64,000 bases of DNA from Chrysaora quinquecirrha (GCA_014526335.1 JACTAT010000001.1:2335851-2399850), one strand, 5' to 3'; counted from the first letter of the stretch, positions 1 to 14,400 are shown. Notes: a model not told the origin generated them from the sequence alone. Program-made: numbers and translations.

Positions 1-390
1 ATCGCTGTGTGTTTTGATTTTTCTTGTTTTGTGTTTTCCGTATAAGAGCTTTAATTAGTATTTCAAAATTGCAAGTTAACTGTGGGGACACTTTTGTAAT
101 TGTTTGTAGCATTAAAAAACAAGAGTACAACACTGTCACATATTTTTAGTGAAGTAATTTTTCATTTTCTGCTTGTAAAATATATGGTTGCGCATTTGTT
201 TACTGATAATGAATAGAATAAACCTGATATTTATTTGCTTCCACTCTGCACCGAAAACCTACCTGAAATTTGCGTGGTATAGACTTGTCCTTTTGGTCAC
301 AAATCCACAGGGTTATCGAAAGAGGGCAGCTGTTGCGCGCTAAAGAAATCTTTATGCTTTCCCATTTCCTTAAAAAGTGATTGCTAGGGC
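1..390. other. Left flank of the satellite, no gene seen
   Basis: AT-rich sequence with no ORF that looks coding, no splice-bounded exon and no repeat shared with the rest of the window that I could find. It ends where a decayed MITE begins. Confidence 0.6.
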
Positions 391-522
391 GAGGGGCATT
401 GTACTCCTCGAAAAAGCGTATGAGATTCCTATTGCAACAAAAGAATACTTACCAGATTCCTGCGAAAACAACAGGGATTCCATCTTAGGGTGTACGAGAA
501 TCCAGCAGGTGAACTGCCTGTC
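391..522 (+). mobile_element. Decayed hAT-like MITE, copy 1
   Basis: The stretch matches the two better preserved copies at 34714-34847 and 57003-57134. They share GAGGGGCATT-like left ends, the inner motif AAGCGTATGAGATT, then CGAAAACAACAGGGATT and GTGTACGAGA. The right end (GGTGAACTGCCTGTCAG) is degraded, so no target-site duplication can be read here. The first satellite unit begins immediately after it. Confidence 0.55.
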
Positions 523-3500
523 AGCTCAGGGGTATCTATTGGGTTTTACTCAATATTTTTGAAGAAGAAAGGGAGCTTTCAAAACTCCTGATTTTGGCCG
601 TTTTTTGGCCATTTAGCAAGGCTATAGACTTACCTTTTTGACGATTTTTCGAGGGAAAATTTTTATCAAAAATAGGACCTTTTTTGATAAAAAAACACTT
701 TATTTACCCCCTAGAGGTAGTTTAAGGGGTATCTGGTGGGTTTTAGTAACTAATTTTGAAGAAAAAAGGGAATTTTCAAAACCCCTGATTTTGGCCGCTT
801 TTTGGCCATTTAGCAAGGCTATAGACTTGACTTTTTTCCGATTTTTCGAGGGAAAATTTTTATCCAAAATAGGACCTTTTTTGATAAAAAAACACTTTAT
901 TTACCGCCTAGAGGCAGTTCAAGGGGTATCTGGTGGGTTTTAGTAACTAATTTTTGAAGAAAAAAGGGAATTTTCAAAACCCCTGATTTTGGCCGTTTTT
1001 TGGCCATTTAGCAAGGCTATAGACTTAACTGTTTTCCGATTTTTCGAGGGAAAATTTTTATCCAAAATAGGACCTTTTTTGATAGAAAAACACTTAATTT
1101 ACCCCCTAGAGGCAGTTCAAGGGGTATCTGGTGGGTTTTAGTAACTAATTTTGAAGAAAAAAGGGAATTTTCAAAACCCCTGATTTTGGCCGTTTTTTGG
1201 CCATTTAGCAAGGCTATAGACTTAACTGTTTTCCGATTTTTCGAGGGAAAATTTTTATCCAAAATAGGACCTTTTTTGATAGAAAAACACTGTATTTACC
1301 CCCTAGAGGTAGTTCAAGGGTTATCTGGTGGGTCTTAGTAACTAATTTTAAAGAAAACAGGGAGTTTTCAAAACCCCTGATTTTGGCCGTTTTTTTGTCA
1401 TTTAGCAAGGCTATAGACTTAGCTTTTTTGCGATTTTTGGAGGGAAAATTTTTATCCAAAATAGGACCTTTTTTGATAAAAAAACACTTTATTTACCCCC
1501 TAGAGGCAGTTCAAGGGGTATCTGGTGGGTTTTAGTAACTAATTTTGAAGAAAAAAGGGAGTTTTCAAAACCCCTGATTTTGGCCGTTTTTTGGTCATTT
1601 AGCAAGGCTATAGACTTACCTTTTTGCGATTTTTCAAGGGAAAAATTTTGATACAAAATACGACCTTTTTTGATAGAAAAACACTTTATTTACCCCCTAG
1701 AGGCAGTTCAAGGGGTATCTGGTGGGTTTCAGGAACTAATTTTGAAGAAAAATGGGAATTTTCCAAACCCCTGATTTTGGCCGTTTTTTGGCCATTTAGC
1801 AAGGCTATAGACTTAACCTTTTTGCGATTTTTCGAGGGAAAATTTTTATCCAAAATAGGACCTTTTTTGATAAAAAAACACTTTATTTACCCCTAGAGGC
1901 AGTTCAAGGGGTATCTGGTGGGTTTTAGTAACTAATTTTGAAGAAAAAAGGGAATTTTCAAAACCCTGATTTTGGCCGTTTTTTGGCCATTTAGCAAGGC
2001 TATAGACTTAACCTTTTTGCGATTTTTCGAGGGAAAATTTTTATCCAAAATAGGACCTTTTTTGATAAAAAAACACTTTATTTACCCCCTAGAGGCAGTT
2101 CAAGGGGTATCTGGTGGGTTTTAGTAACTAATTTTGGAATTTTCAAAACCCTGATTTTGGCCGTTTTTTGGCCATTTAGCAAGGCTATAGACTTAACCTT
2201 TTTGCGATTTTTCGAGGGAAAATTTTTATCCAAAATAGGACCTTTTTTGATAAAAAAACACTTTATTTACCCCCTAGAGGCAGTTCAAGGGGTATCTGGT
2301 GGGTTTTAGTAACTAATTTTGAAGAAAAAAGGGAATTTTCAAAACCCCTGATTTTGGCCGTTTTTTGGCCATTTAGCAAGGCTATAGACTTAACTTTTTT
2401 CCGATTTTTTCAGGGAAAATTTTTATCTCAAATACGACCTTTTTTCATAGAAAAACACTTTATTTACCCCCTAGAAGCAATTCAGGGGGTATCTGGTGGG
2501 TTTTAGTAACTAATTTTGAAGAAAGAAGGGAGTTTTCAAAACCCCTGATTTTGGCCGTTTTTTGGCCATTTAGCAAGGCTATAGACTTAACTGTTTTCCG
2601 ATTTTTCGAGGGAAAATTTTTATCCAAAATAGGACCTTTTTTGATAGAAAAACACTTAATTTACCCCCTAGAGGCAGTTCAAGGGGTATCTGGTGGGTTT
2701 TAGTAACTAATTTGAAGAAAAAAGGGAGTTTTCAAAACCCCTGATTTTGGCCGTTTTTTGGTCATTTAGCAAGGCTATAGACTTACCTTTTTGCGATTTT
2801 TCAAGGGAAAAATTTTGATACAAAATACGACCTTTTTTGATAGAAAAACACTTTATTTACCCCCTAGAGGCAGTTCAAGGGGTATCTGGTGGGTTTCAGG
2901 AACTAATTTTGAAGAAAAATGGGAATTTTCCAAACCCCTGATTTTGGCCGTTTTTGGCCATTTAGCAAGGCTATAGACTTAACTTTTTTGCGATTTTTCG
3001 AGGGAAAATTTTTATCCAAAATAGGACCTTTTTTAATAAAAAAGCACTTTATTTACACCATAGAGGCAGTTCAAGGGGTATCTGGTGGGTTTTAGCAACT
3101 AATTTTGAAGACAAAAGGGAGTTTTCAAAACCCCTGATTTTGGCCGTTTTTTGGTCATTTAGCAAGGCTATAGACTTAACTTTTTTGCGATTTTTGGAGG
3201 GAAAATTTTTATCCAAAATAGGACCTTTTTCGATAAAAAACACTTTATTTACCCCCTAGAGGCAGTTCAAGGCGTATCTGGTGGGTTTTAGTAACTAATT
3301 TTGAAGAAAAAGGAATTTTCAAAACCCCTGATTTTGGCCGTTTTTGGCCATTTAGCAAGGCTATAGACTTATCTTTTGCGATTTTTCGAGGGAAAATTTT
3401 TATCCAAAATAGGACCTTTTTGATAGAAAAACACTTTATTTACCCCTAGAGGCAGTTCTAATTTTGAAGAAAAAGGAGGATTTTGGCCGTTTTTGGTATC

Positions 3501-4774
3501 TGGTGGGTTTTAGTAACTAATTTTGAAGAAAACGGGAATTTTCAAACCCCTGATTTTGGCCGTTTTTGGCCATTTAGCAAGGCTATAGACTTAACCTTTT
3601 TCCGATTTTTCGAGGGAAAATTTTATCCAAAATAGGACCTTTTTGATAAAAAACACTTTATTTACCCCTAGAGGCAGTTCAAGGGGTATCTGGTGGGTTT
3701 TAGTAACTAATTTTGAAGAAAAAAGGGAGTTTTCAAAACCCCTGATTTTGGCCGTTTTTTGGTCATTTAGCAAGGCTATAGACTTACCTTTTTGCGATTT
3801 TTCAAGGGAAAAATTTTGATCCAAAATAGGACCTTTTTTGATAGAAAAACACTTTATTTACCCCCTAGAGGCAGTTCAAGGGGTATCTGGTGGGTTTCAG
3901 GAACTAATTTTGAAGAAAAAAGGGAATTTTCCAAACCCCTGATTTTGGCCGTTTTTTGGCCATTTAACAAGGCTATAGACTTACCTTTTTTGGGATTTTT
4001 CAAGGGAAAATCTTTATCCAAAATAGGACCTTTTTTGATAAAAAAACACTTTATTTATCCCCTAGAGGCAGTTCAAGGGGTATCTGGTGGGTTTTAGTAA
4101 CTAATTTTGACGAAAAATTGGAGTTTTCAGAACCCCTGATTTTGGCCGTTTTTTGGTCATTTAGCAAGGCTATAGACTTACCTTTTTTGGGATTTTTCAA
4201 GGGAAAATCTTTATCCAAAATAGGACCTTTTTTGATAAAAAAACACTTTATTTATCCCCTAGAGGCAGTTCAAGGGGTATCTGGTGGGTTTTAGTAACTA
4301 ATTTTGACGAAAAATTGGAGTTTTCAGAACCCCTGATTTTGGCCGTTTTTTGGTCATTTAGCAAGGCTATAGACTTACCTTTTTTGGGATTTTTCAAGGG
4401 AAAATCTTTATCCAAAATAGGACCTTTTTGATAAAAAAAAACACTTTATTTACCCCCTAGGGGCAGTTGAAGGGGTATCTGGGGGCTTTTTAATAAGTAA
4501 TTGTGAAGAAAAAAGGGAGTTTTTAAAACCCCTCATTTTGGCCGTTTTTTGGTCATTTGGCAAGGCTATAGACTTACCTTTTTTGCGATTTTTCAAGGGA
4601 AAATTTTTATCCAAAATAGGACCTTTTTTGATAAAAAAACACTTTATTTATCCCCTAGAGGCAGTTCAAGGGGTATCTGGTGGGTTTTAGTAACTAATTT
4701 TGAAGAAAAAAGGGAGTTTTCAAAACCCCTGATTTTGGCCGTTTTTTGGTCATTTAGCAAGGCTATAGACTTAC

Positions 4775-5830
4775 CTTTTTTGCGACTTTTCAAGGGAACA
4801 TTTTTATCCAAAATAGGACCTTTTTTGATAAAAAAAACACTTTACTTATCCCCTAGAGGCAGTTCAAGGGGTATCTGGTGGGTTTTAGTAACTAATTTTG
4901 ACGAAAAATTGGAGTTTTCAGAACCCCTGATTTTGGCCGTTTTTTGGCCACTTAGCAAGGCTATAGACTTACCTTTTTTGCGACTTTTCAAGGGAACATT
5001 TTCATCCAAAATAGGACCTTTTTTGATAAAAAAACACTTTATTTACCCCCTAGAGGAAGTTCAAGGGGTATCTGGCGAATTTTAATAAGTAATTGTGAAG
5101 AAAAAAGGGAGTTTTCAAAACCCCTGATTTTGGCCGTTTTTTGGTCATTTAGCAAGGCTATAGACTTAACTTTTTTGCGACTTTTCAAGGGAACATTTTT
5201 ATCCAAAATAGGACCTTTTTTGATAAAAAAAAACACTTTATTTACCCCCTAGGGGCAGTTCAAGGGGTATCTGGCGAATTTTAATAAGTAATTGTGAAGA
5301 AAAAAGGGAGTTTTCAAAACCCCTAATTTTGGCCCCTTTTTGGCCACTTAGCAAGGCTATAGACTTACCTTTTTTGCGACTTTTCAAGGGAACATTTTCA
5401 TCCAAAATAGGACCTTTTTTGATAAAAAAACACTTTATTTACCCCCTAGAGGAAGTTCAAGGGGTATCTGGCGAATTTTAATAAGTAATTGTGAAGAAAA
5501 AAGGGAGTTTTCAAAACCCCTGATTTTGGCCGTTTTTTGGTCATTTAGCAAGGCTATAGACTTAACTTTTTTGCGACTTTTCAAGGGAACATTTTTATCC
5601 AAAATAGGACCTTTTTTGATAAAAAAAACACTTTATTTATCCCCTAGAGGCAGTTCAAGGGGTATCTGGTGGGTTTTAGTAACTAATTTTGAAGACAAAA
5701 GGGAGTTTTCAAAGCCCCTGATTTTGGCCGTTTTTTGGTCATTTAGCAAGGCTATAGACTTACCTTTTTTGCGACTTTTCAAGGGAACATCTTTATCCAA
5801 AATAGGACCTTTTTTGATAAAAAAAAACAC
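4775..5830 (+). repeat. Local satellite subtype block (CGACTTTTCAAGGGAACA)
   Basis: Within the array, a run of neighbouring units carries CGACTTTTCAAGGGAACA where other units have CGATTTTTCGAGGGAAAA. Several of them also have GGCGAATTTTAATAAGTAA in place of the usual GGTGGGTTTTAGTAACTAA. The clustering of shared variants shows local spread of one subtype. Some of these units are close to 198 bp, a multiple of three, which is why a 178-codon ORF runs through 4549-5085; it is not a gene. Confidence 0.85.
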
Positions 5831-8149
5831 TTTATTTATCCCCTAGAGGCAGTTCAAGGGGTATCTGGTGGGTTTTAGTAACTAATTTTGAAGAAAAAAT
5901 GTAGTTTTCAGAACCCCTGATTTTGGCCAATTTTTCGCCATTTAACAAGGTTATAGACTTGCCTTTTTGGCGATTTTTGGAGGGAAAATTTTTATCCAAA
6001 ATACGACCTTTTTTGATAGAAAAACACTTTATTTACCCCCTAGAGGAAGTTCAAGGGGTATCTGGCGAATTTTAATAAGTAATTGTGAAGAAAAAAGGGA
6101 GTTTTCAAAACCCCTGATTTTGGCCGTTTTTTGGTCATTTGGCAAGGCTATAGACTTACCTTTTTTGCGATTTTTCAAGGGAAAATTTTTATCCAAAATA
6201 GGACCTTTTTTGATAAAAAACACTTTATTTACCCCCTAAAGGCAGTTCAAGGGGTATCTGGTGGGTTTTAGCAACTAATTTTGAAGAAAAAGGAGTTTTC
6301 AAAACCCTGATTTTGGCCGTTTTTGGTCATTTAGCAAGGCTATAGACTTACCTTTTTCCGATTTTTCGAGGGAAAATTTTATCCAAAATAGGACCTTTTT
6401 GATAAAAAACACTTTATTTACCCCTAGAGGCAGTTCAAGGGGTATCTGGTGGGTTTTAGTAACTAATTTTGAAGAAAAAGGAGTTTTCAAAACCCTGATT
6501 TTGGCCGTTTTTGGCCATTTAGCAAGGCTATAGACTTAACTGTTTTCCGATTTTTCGAGGGAAAATTTTTATCCAAAATAGGACCTTTTTTGATAGAAAA
6601 ACACTTTATTTACCCCCTAGAGGTAGTTCAAGGGTTATCTGGTGGGTTTTAGTAACTAATTTTAAAGAAAAGGGAGTTTTCAAAACCCCTGATTTTGGCC
6701 GTTTTTTGGTCATTTAGCAAGGCTATAGACTTAACTTTTTTCCGATTTTTCGAGGGAAAATTTTATCCAAAATAGGACCTTTTTTGATAAGAAAAACACT
6801 TTATTTACCCCCTAGAGGCAGTTCAAGGGGTATCTGGTGGGTTTTAGTAACTAATTTTGAAGAAAAAAGGGAATTTTCAAAACCCCTGATTTTGGCTGTT
6901 TTTTGGCCATTTAGCAAGGCTATAGACTTAACTTTTTTCCGATTTTTCGAGGGAAAATTTTTATCCAAAATAGGACCTTTTTTGATAAAAAAACACTTTA
7001 TTTACCGCCTAGAGGCAGTTCAAGGGGTATCTGGTGGGTTTTAGTAACTAATTTTTGAAGAAAAAGGAGTTTTCAAAACCCTGATTTTGGCCGTTTTTGG
7101 TCATTTAGCAAGGCTATAGACTTACCTTTTTTGCGATTTTTTGAGGGAAAATTTTTATCCAAAATAGGACCTTTTTTGATAGAAAAACACTTTATTTACC
7201 CCCTAGAGGCAGTTCAAGGGGTATCTGGTGGGTTTTAGTAACTAATTTTGAAGAAAAAAGGGAATTTTCAAAACCCCTGATTTTGGCCGTTTTTTGGCCA
7301 TTTAGCAAGGCTATAGACTTAACTTTTTTGCGATTTTTCGAGGGAAAATTTTTATCCAAAATAGGACCTTTTTTAATAAAAAACACTTTATTTACGCCCT
7401 AGAGGCAGTTCAAGGGGTATCTGGTGGGTTTTAGTAACTAATTTTGAAGAAAAAAGGGAGTTTTCAAAACCCCTGATTTTGGCCGTTTTTGGCCATTTAG
7501 CAAGGCTATAGACTTACCTTTTTTCCGATTTTTCGAGGGAAAATTTTATCCAAAATAGGACCTTTTTGATAAAAAACACTTTATTTACCCCTAGAGGCAG
7601 TTCAAGGGGTATCTGGTGGGTTTTAGGAACTAATTTTGAAGAAAAAAGGGAGTTTTCAAAACCCCTGATTTTGGCCGTCTTTTGGCCATTTAGCAAGGCT
7701 ATAGACTTAACGTTTTCCGATTTTTCGAGGGAAAATTTTTATCCAAAATAGGACCTTTTTTGATAAAAAACACTTTATTTACCCCCTAAAGGCAGTTCAA
7801 GGGGTATCTGGTGGGTTTTAGCAACTAATTTTGAAGAAAAAAGGGAGTTTTCAAAACCCCTGATTTTGGCCGTTTTTTGGTCATTTAGCAAGGCTATAGA
7901 CTTACCTTTTTTGCGATTTTTCGAGGGAAAATTTTTATCCAAAATAGGACCTTTTTTAATAAAAAAAACTTTATTTACACCATAGAGGCAGTTCAAGGGG
8001 TATCTGGTGGGTTTTAGTAACTAATTTTGAAGAAAAAAGGGAGTTTTCAAAACCCCTGATTTTGGCCGTTTTTTGGTCATTTAGCAAGGCTATAGACTTA
8101 CCTTTTTTGCGATTTTTCGAGGGAAAATTTTTATCCAAAATAGGACCTT

Positions 8150-11100
8150 TTTGATAAAAAACACTTTATTTATTTACCCCTAGAGGCAGTTCAAGGGGTA
8201 TCTGGTGGGTTTTAGTAACTAATTTTGAAGAAAAAGGAGTTTTCAAAACCCCTGATTTTGGCCGTTTTTGGCCATTTAGCAAGGCTATAGACTTACCTTT
8301 TTCCGATTTTTCGAGGGAAAATTTTATCCAAAATAGGACCTTTTTGATAAAAAACACTTTATTTACCCCTAGAGGCAGTTCAAGGGGTATCTGGTGGGTT
8401 TTAGTAACTAATTTTGAAGAAAAAGGAGTTTTCAAACCCCTGATTTTGGCCGTTTTTGGCCATTTAGCAAGGCTATAGACTTAACTTTTTCCGATTTTTC
8501 GAGGGAAAATTTTATCCAAAATAGGACCTTTTTGATAAAAAACACTTTATTTACCCCTAGAGGCAGTTCAAGGGGTATCTGGTGGGTTTTAGTAACTAAT
8601 TTTGAAGAAAAAGGAGTTTTCAAAACCCCTGATTTTGGCCGTTTTTGGCCATTTAGCAAGGCTATAGACTTAACTTTTTCCGATTTTTCGAGGGAAAATT
8701 TTTATCCAAAATAGGACCTTTTTTGATAAAAAACACTTTATTTACCCCCTAAAGGCAGTTCAAGGGGTATCTGGTGGGTTTTAGCAACTAATTTTGAAGA
8801 AAAAAGGGAGTTTTCAAAACCCCTGATTTTTGCCGTTTTTTGGTCATTTAGCAAGGCTATAGACTTACCTTTTTTGCGATTTTTCGAGGGAAAATTTTTA
8901 TCCAAAATAGGACCTTTTTGATATAAAAACACTTTATTTACCCCCTAGAGGCAGATGAAGGGGTATCTGGTGGGTTTTAGAATCTAATTTTAAAGAAAAA
9001 AGGGAGTTTTCAAAACCCCTGATTTTGGCCGTTTTTTGGCCATTTAGCAAGGCTATAGACTTAACTGTTTTCCGATTTTTCGAGGGAAAATTTTTATCCA
9101 AAATAGGACCTTTTTTGATAGAAAAACACTTTATTTACCCCTAGAGGCAGTTCAAGGGGTATCTGGTGGGTTTTAGTAACTAATTTTGAAGAAAAAGGAG
9201 TTTTCAAAACCCCTGATTTTGGCCGTTTTTGGCCATTTAGCAAGGCTATAGACTTAACTTTTTCCGATTTTTCGAGGGAAAATTTTTATCCAAAATAGGA
9301 CCTTTTTGATAAAAACACTTTATTTACCCCTAGAGGCAGTTCAAGGGGTATCTGGTGGGTTTTAGTAACTAATTTTGAAGAAAAAGGAGTTTTCAAAACC
9401 CCTGATTTTGGCCGTTTTTGGCCATTTAGCAAGGCTATAGACTTACCTTTTTCCGATTTTTCGAGGGAAAATTTTATCCAAAATAGGACCTTTTTGATAA
9501 AAAACACTTTATTTACCCCTAGAGGCAGTTCAAGGGGTATCTGGTGGGTTTTAGTAACTAATTTTGAAGAAAAAGGAGTTTTCAAAACCCCTGATTTTGG
9601 CCGTTTTTGGCCATTTAGCAAGGCTATAGACTTACCTTTTTCCGATTTTTCAAGGGAAAATTTTTATCCAAAATAGGACCTTTTTGATAAAAAACACTTT
9701 ATTTACCCCTAGAGGCAGTTCAAGGGGTATCTGGTGGGTTTTAGTAACTAATTTTGAAGAAAAAGGAGTTTTCAAAACCCCTGATTTTGGCCGTTTTTGG
9801 TCATTTAGCAAGGCTATAGACTTAACTTTTTGCGATTTTTCGAGGGAAAATTTTATCCAAAATAGGACCTTTTTGATAAAAAACACTTTATTTACCCCTA
9901 GAGGCAGTTCAAGGGGTATCTGGTGGGTTTTAGTAACTAATTTTGAAGAAAAAGGAGTTTTCAAAACCCCTGATTTTGGCCGTTTTTGGTCATTTAGCAA
10001 GGCTATAGACTTAACTTTTTCCGATTTTTCGAGGGAAAATTTTTATCCAAAATAGGACCTTTTTGATAAAAAACACTTTATTTACCCCTAGAGGCAGTTC
10101 AAGGGGTATCTGGTGGGTTTTAGTAACTAATTTTGAAGAAAAAGGAGTTTTCAAAACCCCTGATTTTGGCCGTTTTTGGCCATTTAGCAAGGCTATAGAC
10201 TTACCTTTTTCCGATTTTTCAAGGGAAAATTTTTATCCAAAATAGGACCTTTTTGATAAAAAACACTTTATTTACCCCTAGAGGCAGTTCAAGGGGTATC
10301 TGGTGGGTTTTAGTAACTAATTTTGAAGAAAAAGGAGTTTTCAAAACCCCTGATTTTGGCCGTTTTTGGCCATTTAGCAAGGCTATAGACTTAACTTTTT
10401 CCGATTTTTCGAGGGAAAATTTTTATCCAAAATAGGACCTTTTTGATAAAAAACACTTTATTTACCCCTAGAGGCAGTTCAAGGGGTATCTGGTGGGTTT
10501 TAGTAACTAATTTTGAAGAAAAAGGAGTTTTCAAAACCCCTGATTTTGGCCGTTTTTGGCCATTTAGCAAGGCTATAGACTTAACTTTTTCCGATTTTTC
10601 GAGGGAAAATTTTTATCCAAAATAGGACCTTTTTGATAAAAAACACTTTATTTACCCCTAGAGGCAGTTCAAGGGGTATCTGGTGGGTTTTAGTAACTAA
10701 TTTTGAAGAAAAAGGAGTTTTCAAAACCCCTGATTTTGGCCGTTTTTGGTCATTTAGCAAGGCTATAGACTTACCTTTTTCCGATTTTTCGAGGGAAAAT
10801 TTTATCCAAAATAGGACCTTTTTGATAAAAAACACTTTATTTACCCCTAGAGGCAGTTCAAGGGGTATCTGGTGGGTTTTAGTAACTAATTTTGAAGAAA
10901 AAGGAGTTTTCAAAACCCCTGATTTTGGCCGTTTTTGGCCATTTAGCAAGGCTATAGACTTACCTTTTTCCGATTTTTCGAGGGAAAATTTTTATCCAAA
11001 ATAGGACCTTTTTGATAAAAAACACTTTATTTACCCCTAGAGGCAGTTCAAGGGGTATCTGGTGGGTTTTAGTAACTAATTTTGAAGAAAAAAGGAGTTT

Positions 11101-11400
11101 TCAAGACCCCTGATTTTGGCCGTTTTTTGGTCATTTAGCAAGGCTATAGACTTAACTTTTTTCCGATTTTTCGAGGGAAAATTTTATCCAAAATAGGACC
11201 TTTTTGATAAAAAACACTTTATTTACCCCTAGAGGCAGTTCAAGGGGTATCTGGTGGGTTTTAGTAACTAATTTTGAAGAAAAAGGAGTTTTCAAAACCC
11301 CTGATTTTGGCCGTTTTTGGCCATTTAGCAAGGCTATAGACTTAACTTTTTCCGATTTTTCGAGGGAAAATTTTTATCCAAAATAGGACCTTTTTGATAA
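8150..11400 (+). repeat. Homogenised 190-bp satellite core
   Basis: Units here are nearly identical and repeat at 190 bp. The class differs from the roughly 197-bp class mainly by one base fewer in each of several homopolymers: C5 to C4 before TAG, T6 to T5 after GGACC, the A-run before CAC, T6 to T5 between GGCCG and GGCCA, and A6G3 to A5G2. A second such block lies at about 14400-15720. Either recent amplification or consensus compression in the assembly could produce this. Confidence 0.8.
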
Positions 11401-14400
11401 AAAACACTTTATTTACCCCTAGAGGCAGTTCAAGGGGTATCTGGTGGGTTTTAGTAACTAATTTTGAAGAAAAAAGGGAGTTTTCAAAACACGTGATTTT
11501 GGCCAATTTTTGGCCATTTTGAAAGGCTATAGACTTACCTTTTTTCCGATTTTTCGAGGGAAAATTTTTATCCAAAAGAGGACCTTTTTTGATAGAAAAA
11601 CACTTTATTTACCCCCTAGAGGCAGATCAAGGGCATCTGGTGGGTTTTAGTAACTAATTTTAAAGTAAAAAGGGAGTTTTCAAAACACCTGATTTTGGCC
11701 GTTTTTTGGCCATTTAGCAAGGCTATAAACTTACCTTTTTCCGATTTTTCGAGGGAAAATTTTATCCAAAATAGGACCTTTTTGATAAAAAACACTTTAT
11801 TTACCCCTAGAGGCAGTTCAAGGGGTATCTGGTGGGTTTTAGTAACTAATTTTGAAGAAAAAGGAGTTTTCAAAACCCCTGATTTTGGCCGTTTTTTGGC
11901 CATTTAGCAAGGCTATAGACTTAACTTTTTCCGATTTTTCGAGGGAAAATTTTTATCCAAAATAGGACCTTTTTTGATAAAAAACACTTTATTTACCCCC
12001 TAGAGGCAGTTCAAGGGGTATCTGGTGGGTTTTAGTAACTAATTTTGAAGACAAAAGGGAGTTTTCAAAACCCCTGATTTTGGCCGTTTTTTGGTCATTT
12101 AGCAAGGCTATAGACTTAACTTTTTTCCGATTTTTCGAGGGAAAATTTTTATCCAAAATAGGACCTTTTTTGATAAAAAAACACTTTATTTACCCCTCTA
12201 GAGGCAGTTCAAGGGGTATCTGGTGGGTTTCAGTAACTAATTTTGAAGAAAAAAGGGAATTTTCAAAACCCCTGATTTTGGCCGTTTTTTGGCCATTTAG
12301 CAAGGCTATAGACTTAACTTTTTCCGATTTTTCGAGGGAAAATTTTTATCCAAAATAGGACCTTTTTTGATAAAAAAGCACTTTATTTACCCCATAGAGG
12401 CAGTTCAAGGGGTATCTGGTGGGTTTTAGTAACTAATTTTGAAGAAAAAGGGAGTTTTCAAAACCCCTGATTTTGGCCGTTTTTGGCCATTTAGCAAGGC
12501 TATAGACTTACCTTTTTCCGATTTTTCGAGGGAAAATTTTTATCCAAAATAGGACCTTTTTTGATAAAAAAACACTTTATTTACCCCTAGAGGCAGTTCA
12601 AGGGGTATCTGGTGGGTTTTAGTAACTAATTTTGAAGAAAAAGGAAAGTTTTCAAAACCCCTGATTTTGGCCGTTTTTTGGCCATTTAGCAAGGCTATAG
12701 ACTTAACTTTTTCCGATTTTTCGAGGGAAAATTTTATCCAAAATAGGACCTTTTTTGATGAAAAAACACTTTATTTACCCCCTAGAGGCAGTTCAAGGGG
12801 CATCTGGTGGGTTTTAGTAACTAATTTTGAAGAAAAAAGGGAGTTTTCAAAACCCCTGATTTTGGCCGTTTTTTGGTCAATTAGCAAGGCTATAGACTTA
12901 ACTTTTTTCAATTTTTCGAGGGAAAATTTTTATCCAAAATAGGACCTTTTTTGATAAAAAACACTTTATTTACCCCCTAAAGGCAGTTCAAGGGGTATCT
13001 GGTGGGTTTTAGCAACTAATTTTGAAGAAAAAAGGGAGTTTTCAAAACCCCTGATTTTGGCCGTTTTTTGGTCATTTAGCAAGGCTATAGACTTACCTTT
13101 TTTGCGATTTTTCGAGGGAAAATTTTTATCCAAAATACGACCTTTTGATAAAAAACACTTTATTTACCCCTAGAGGCAGTTCAAGGGGTATCTGGTGGGT
13201 TTTAGTAACTAATTTTGCAGAAAAAAGGGAATTTTCAAAACCCCTGATTTTGGCCGTTTTTTGGCCATTTAGCAAGGCTATAGACTTAACTTTTTTCCGA
13301 TTTTTCGAGGGAAAATTTTTATCCAAAATAGGACCTTTTTGATAAAAAAACACTTTATTTACCCCTAGAGGCAGTTCAAGGGGTATCTGGTGGGTTTTAG
13401 TAACTAATTTTGCAGAAAAAGGGCGTTTTCAAAGCCCCTGATTTTGGCCGTTTTTTGGCCATTTAGCAAGGCTATAGACTTAGCACTTTTTCCGATTTTT
13501 CGAGGGAAAGTTTTTATCCAAAATAGGACCTTTTTGATAAAAAAACACTTTATTTACCCCTAGAGGCAGTTCAAGGGGTATCTGGTGGGTTTTAGTAACT
13601 AATTTTGAGAAAAAGGAATTTTCAAAACCCCTGATTTTGGCCGTTTTTTGGCCATTTAGCAAGGCTATAGACTTAGCTTTTTTCCGATTTTTCGAGGGAA
13701 AATTTTTATCCAAAATAGGACCTTTTTGATAAAAAAACACTTTATTTACCCCCTAGAGGCAGTTCAAGGGGTATCTGGTGGGTTTTAGTAACTAATTTTG
13801 AAGAAAAAAGGGAGTTTTCAAAACCCCTGATTTTGGCCGTTTTTTGGCCATTTAGCAAGGCTATAGACTTAACTGTTTTCCGATTTTTCGAGGGAAAATT
13901 TTTATCCAAAATAGGACCTTTTTTGATAGAAAAACACTTTATTTACCCCCTAGAGGCAGTTCAAGGGGTATCTGGTGGGTTTTAGTAACTAATTTTGAAG
14001 AAAAAGGGAGTTTTCAAAACCCCTGATTTTGGCCGCTTTTTGGCCATTTAGCAAGGCTATAGACTTAACTTTTTTCCGATTTTTCGAGGGAAAATTTTTA
14101 TCCAAAATAGGACCTTTTTTGATAAAAAACACTTTATTTACCCCCTAGAGGCAGTTCAAGGGGTATCTGGTGGGTTTTAGTAACTAATTTTGAAGAAAAA
14201 AGGGAATTTTCAAAACCCCTGATTTTGGCCGTTTTTTGGCCATTTAGCAAGGCTATAGACTTAACTTTTTTCCGATTTTTCGAGGGAAATTTTTATCCAA
14301 AATAGGACCTTTTTTGATAGAAAAACACTTTATTTACCCCTAGAGGCAGTTCAAGGGGTATCTGGTGGGTTTTAGTAACTAATTTTGAAGAAAAAGGGAG

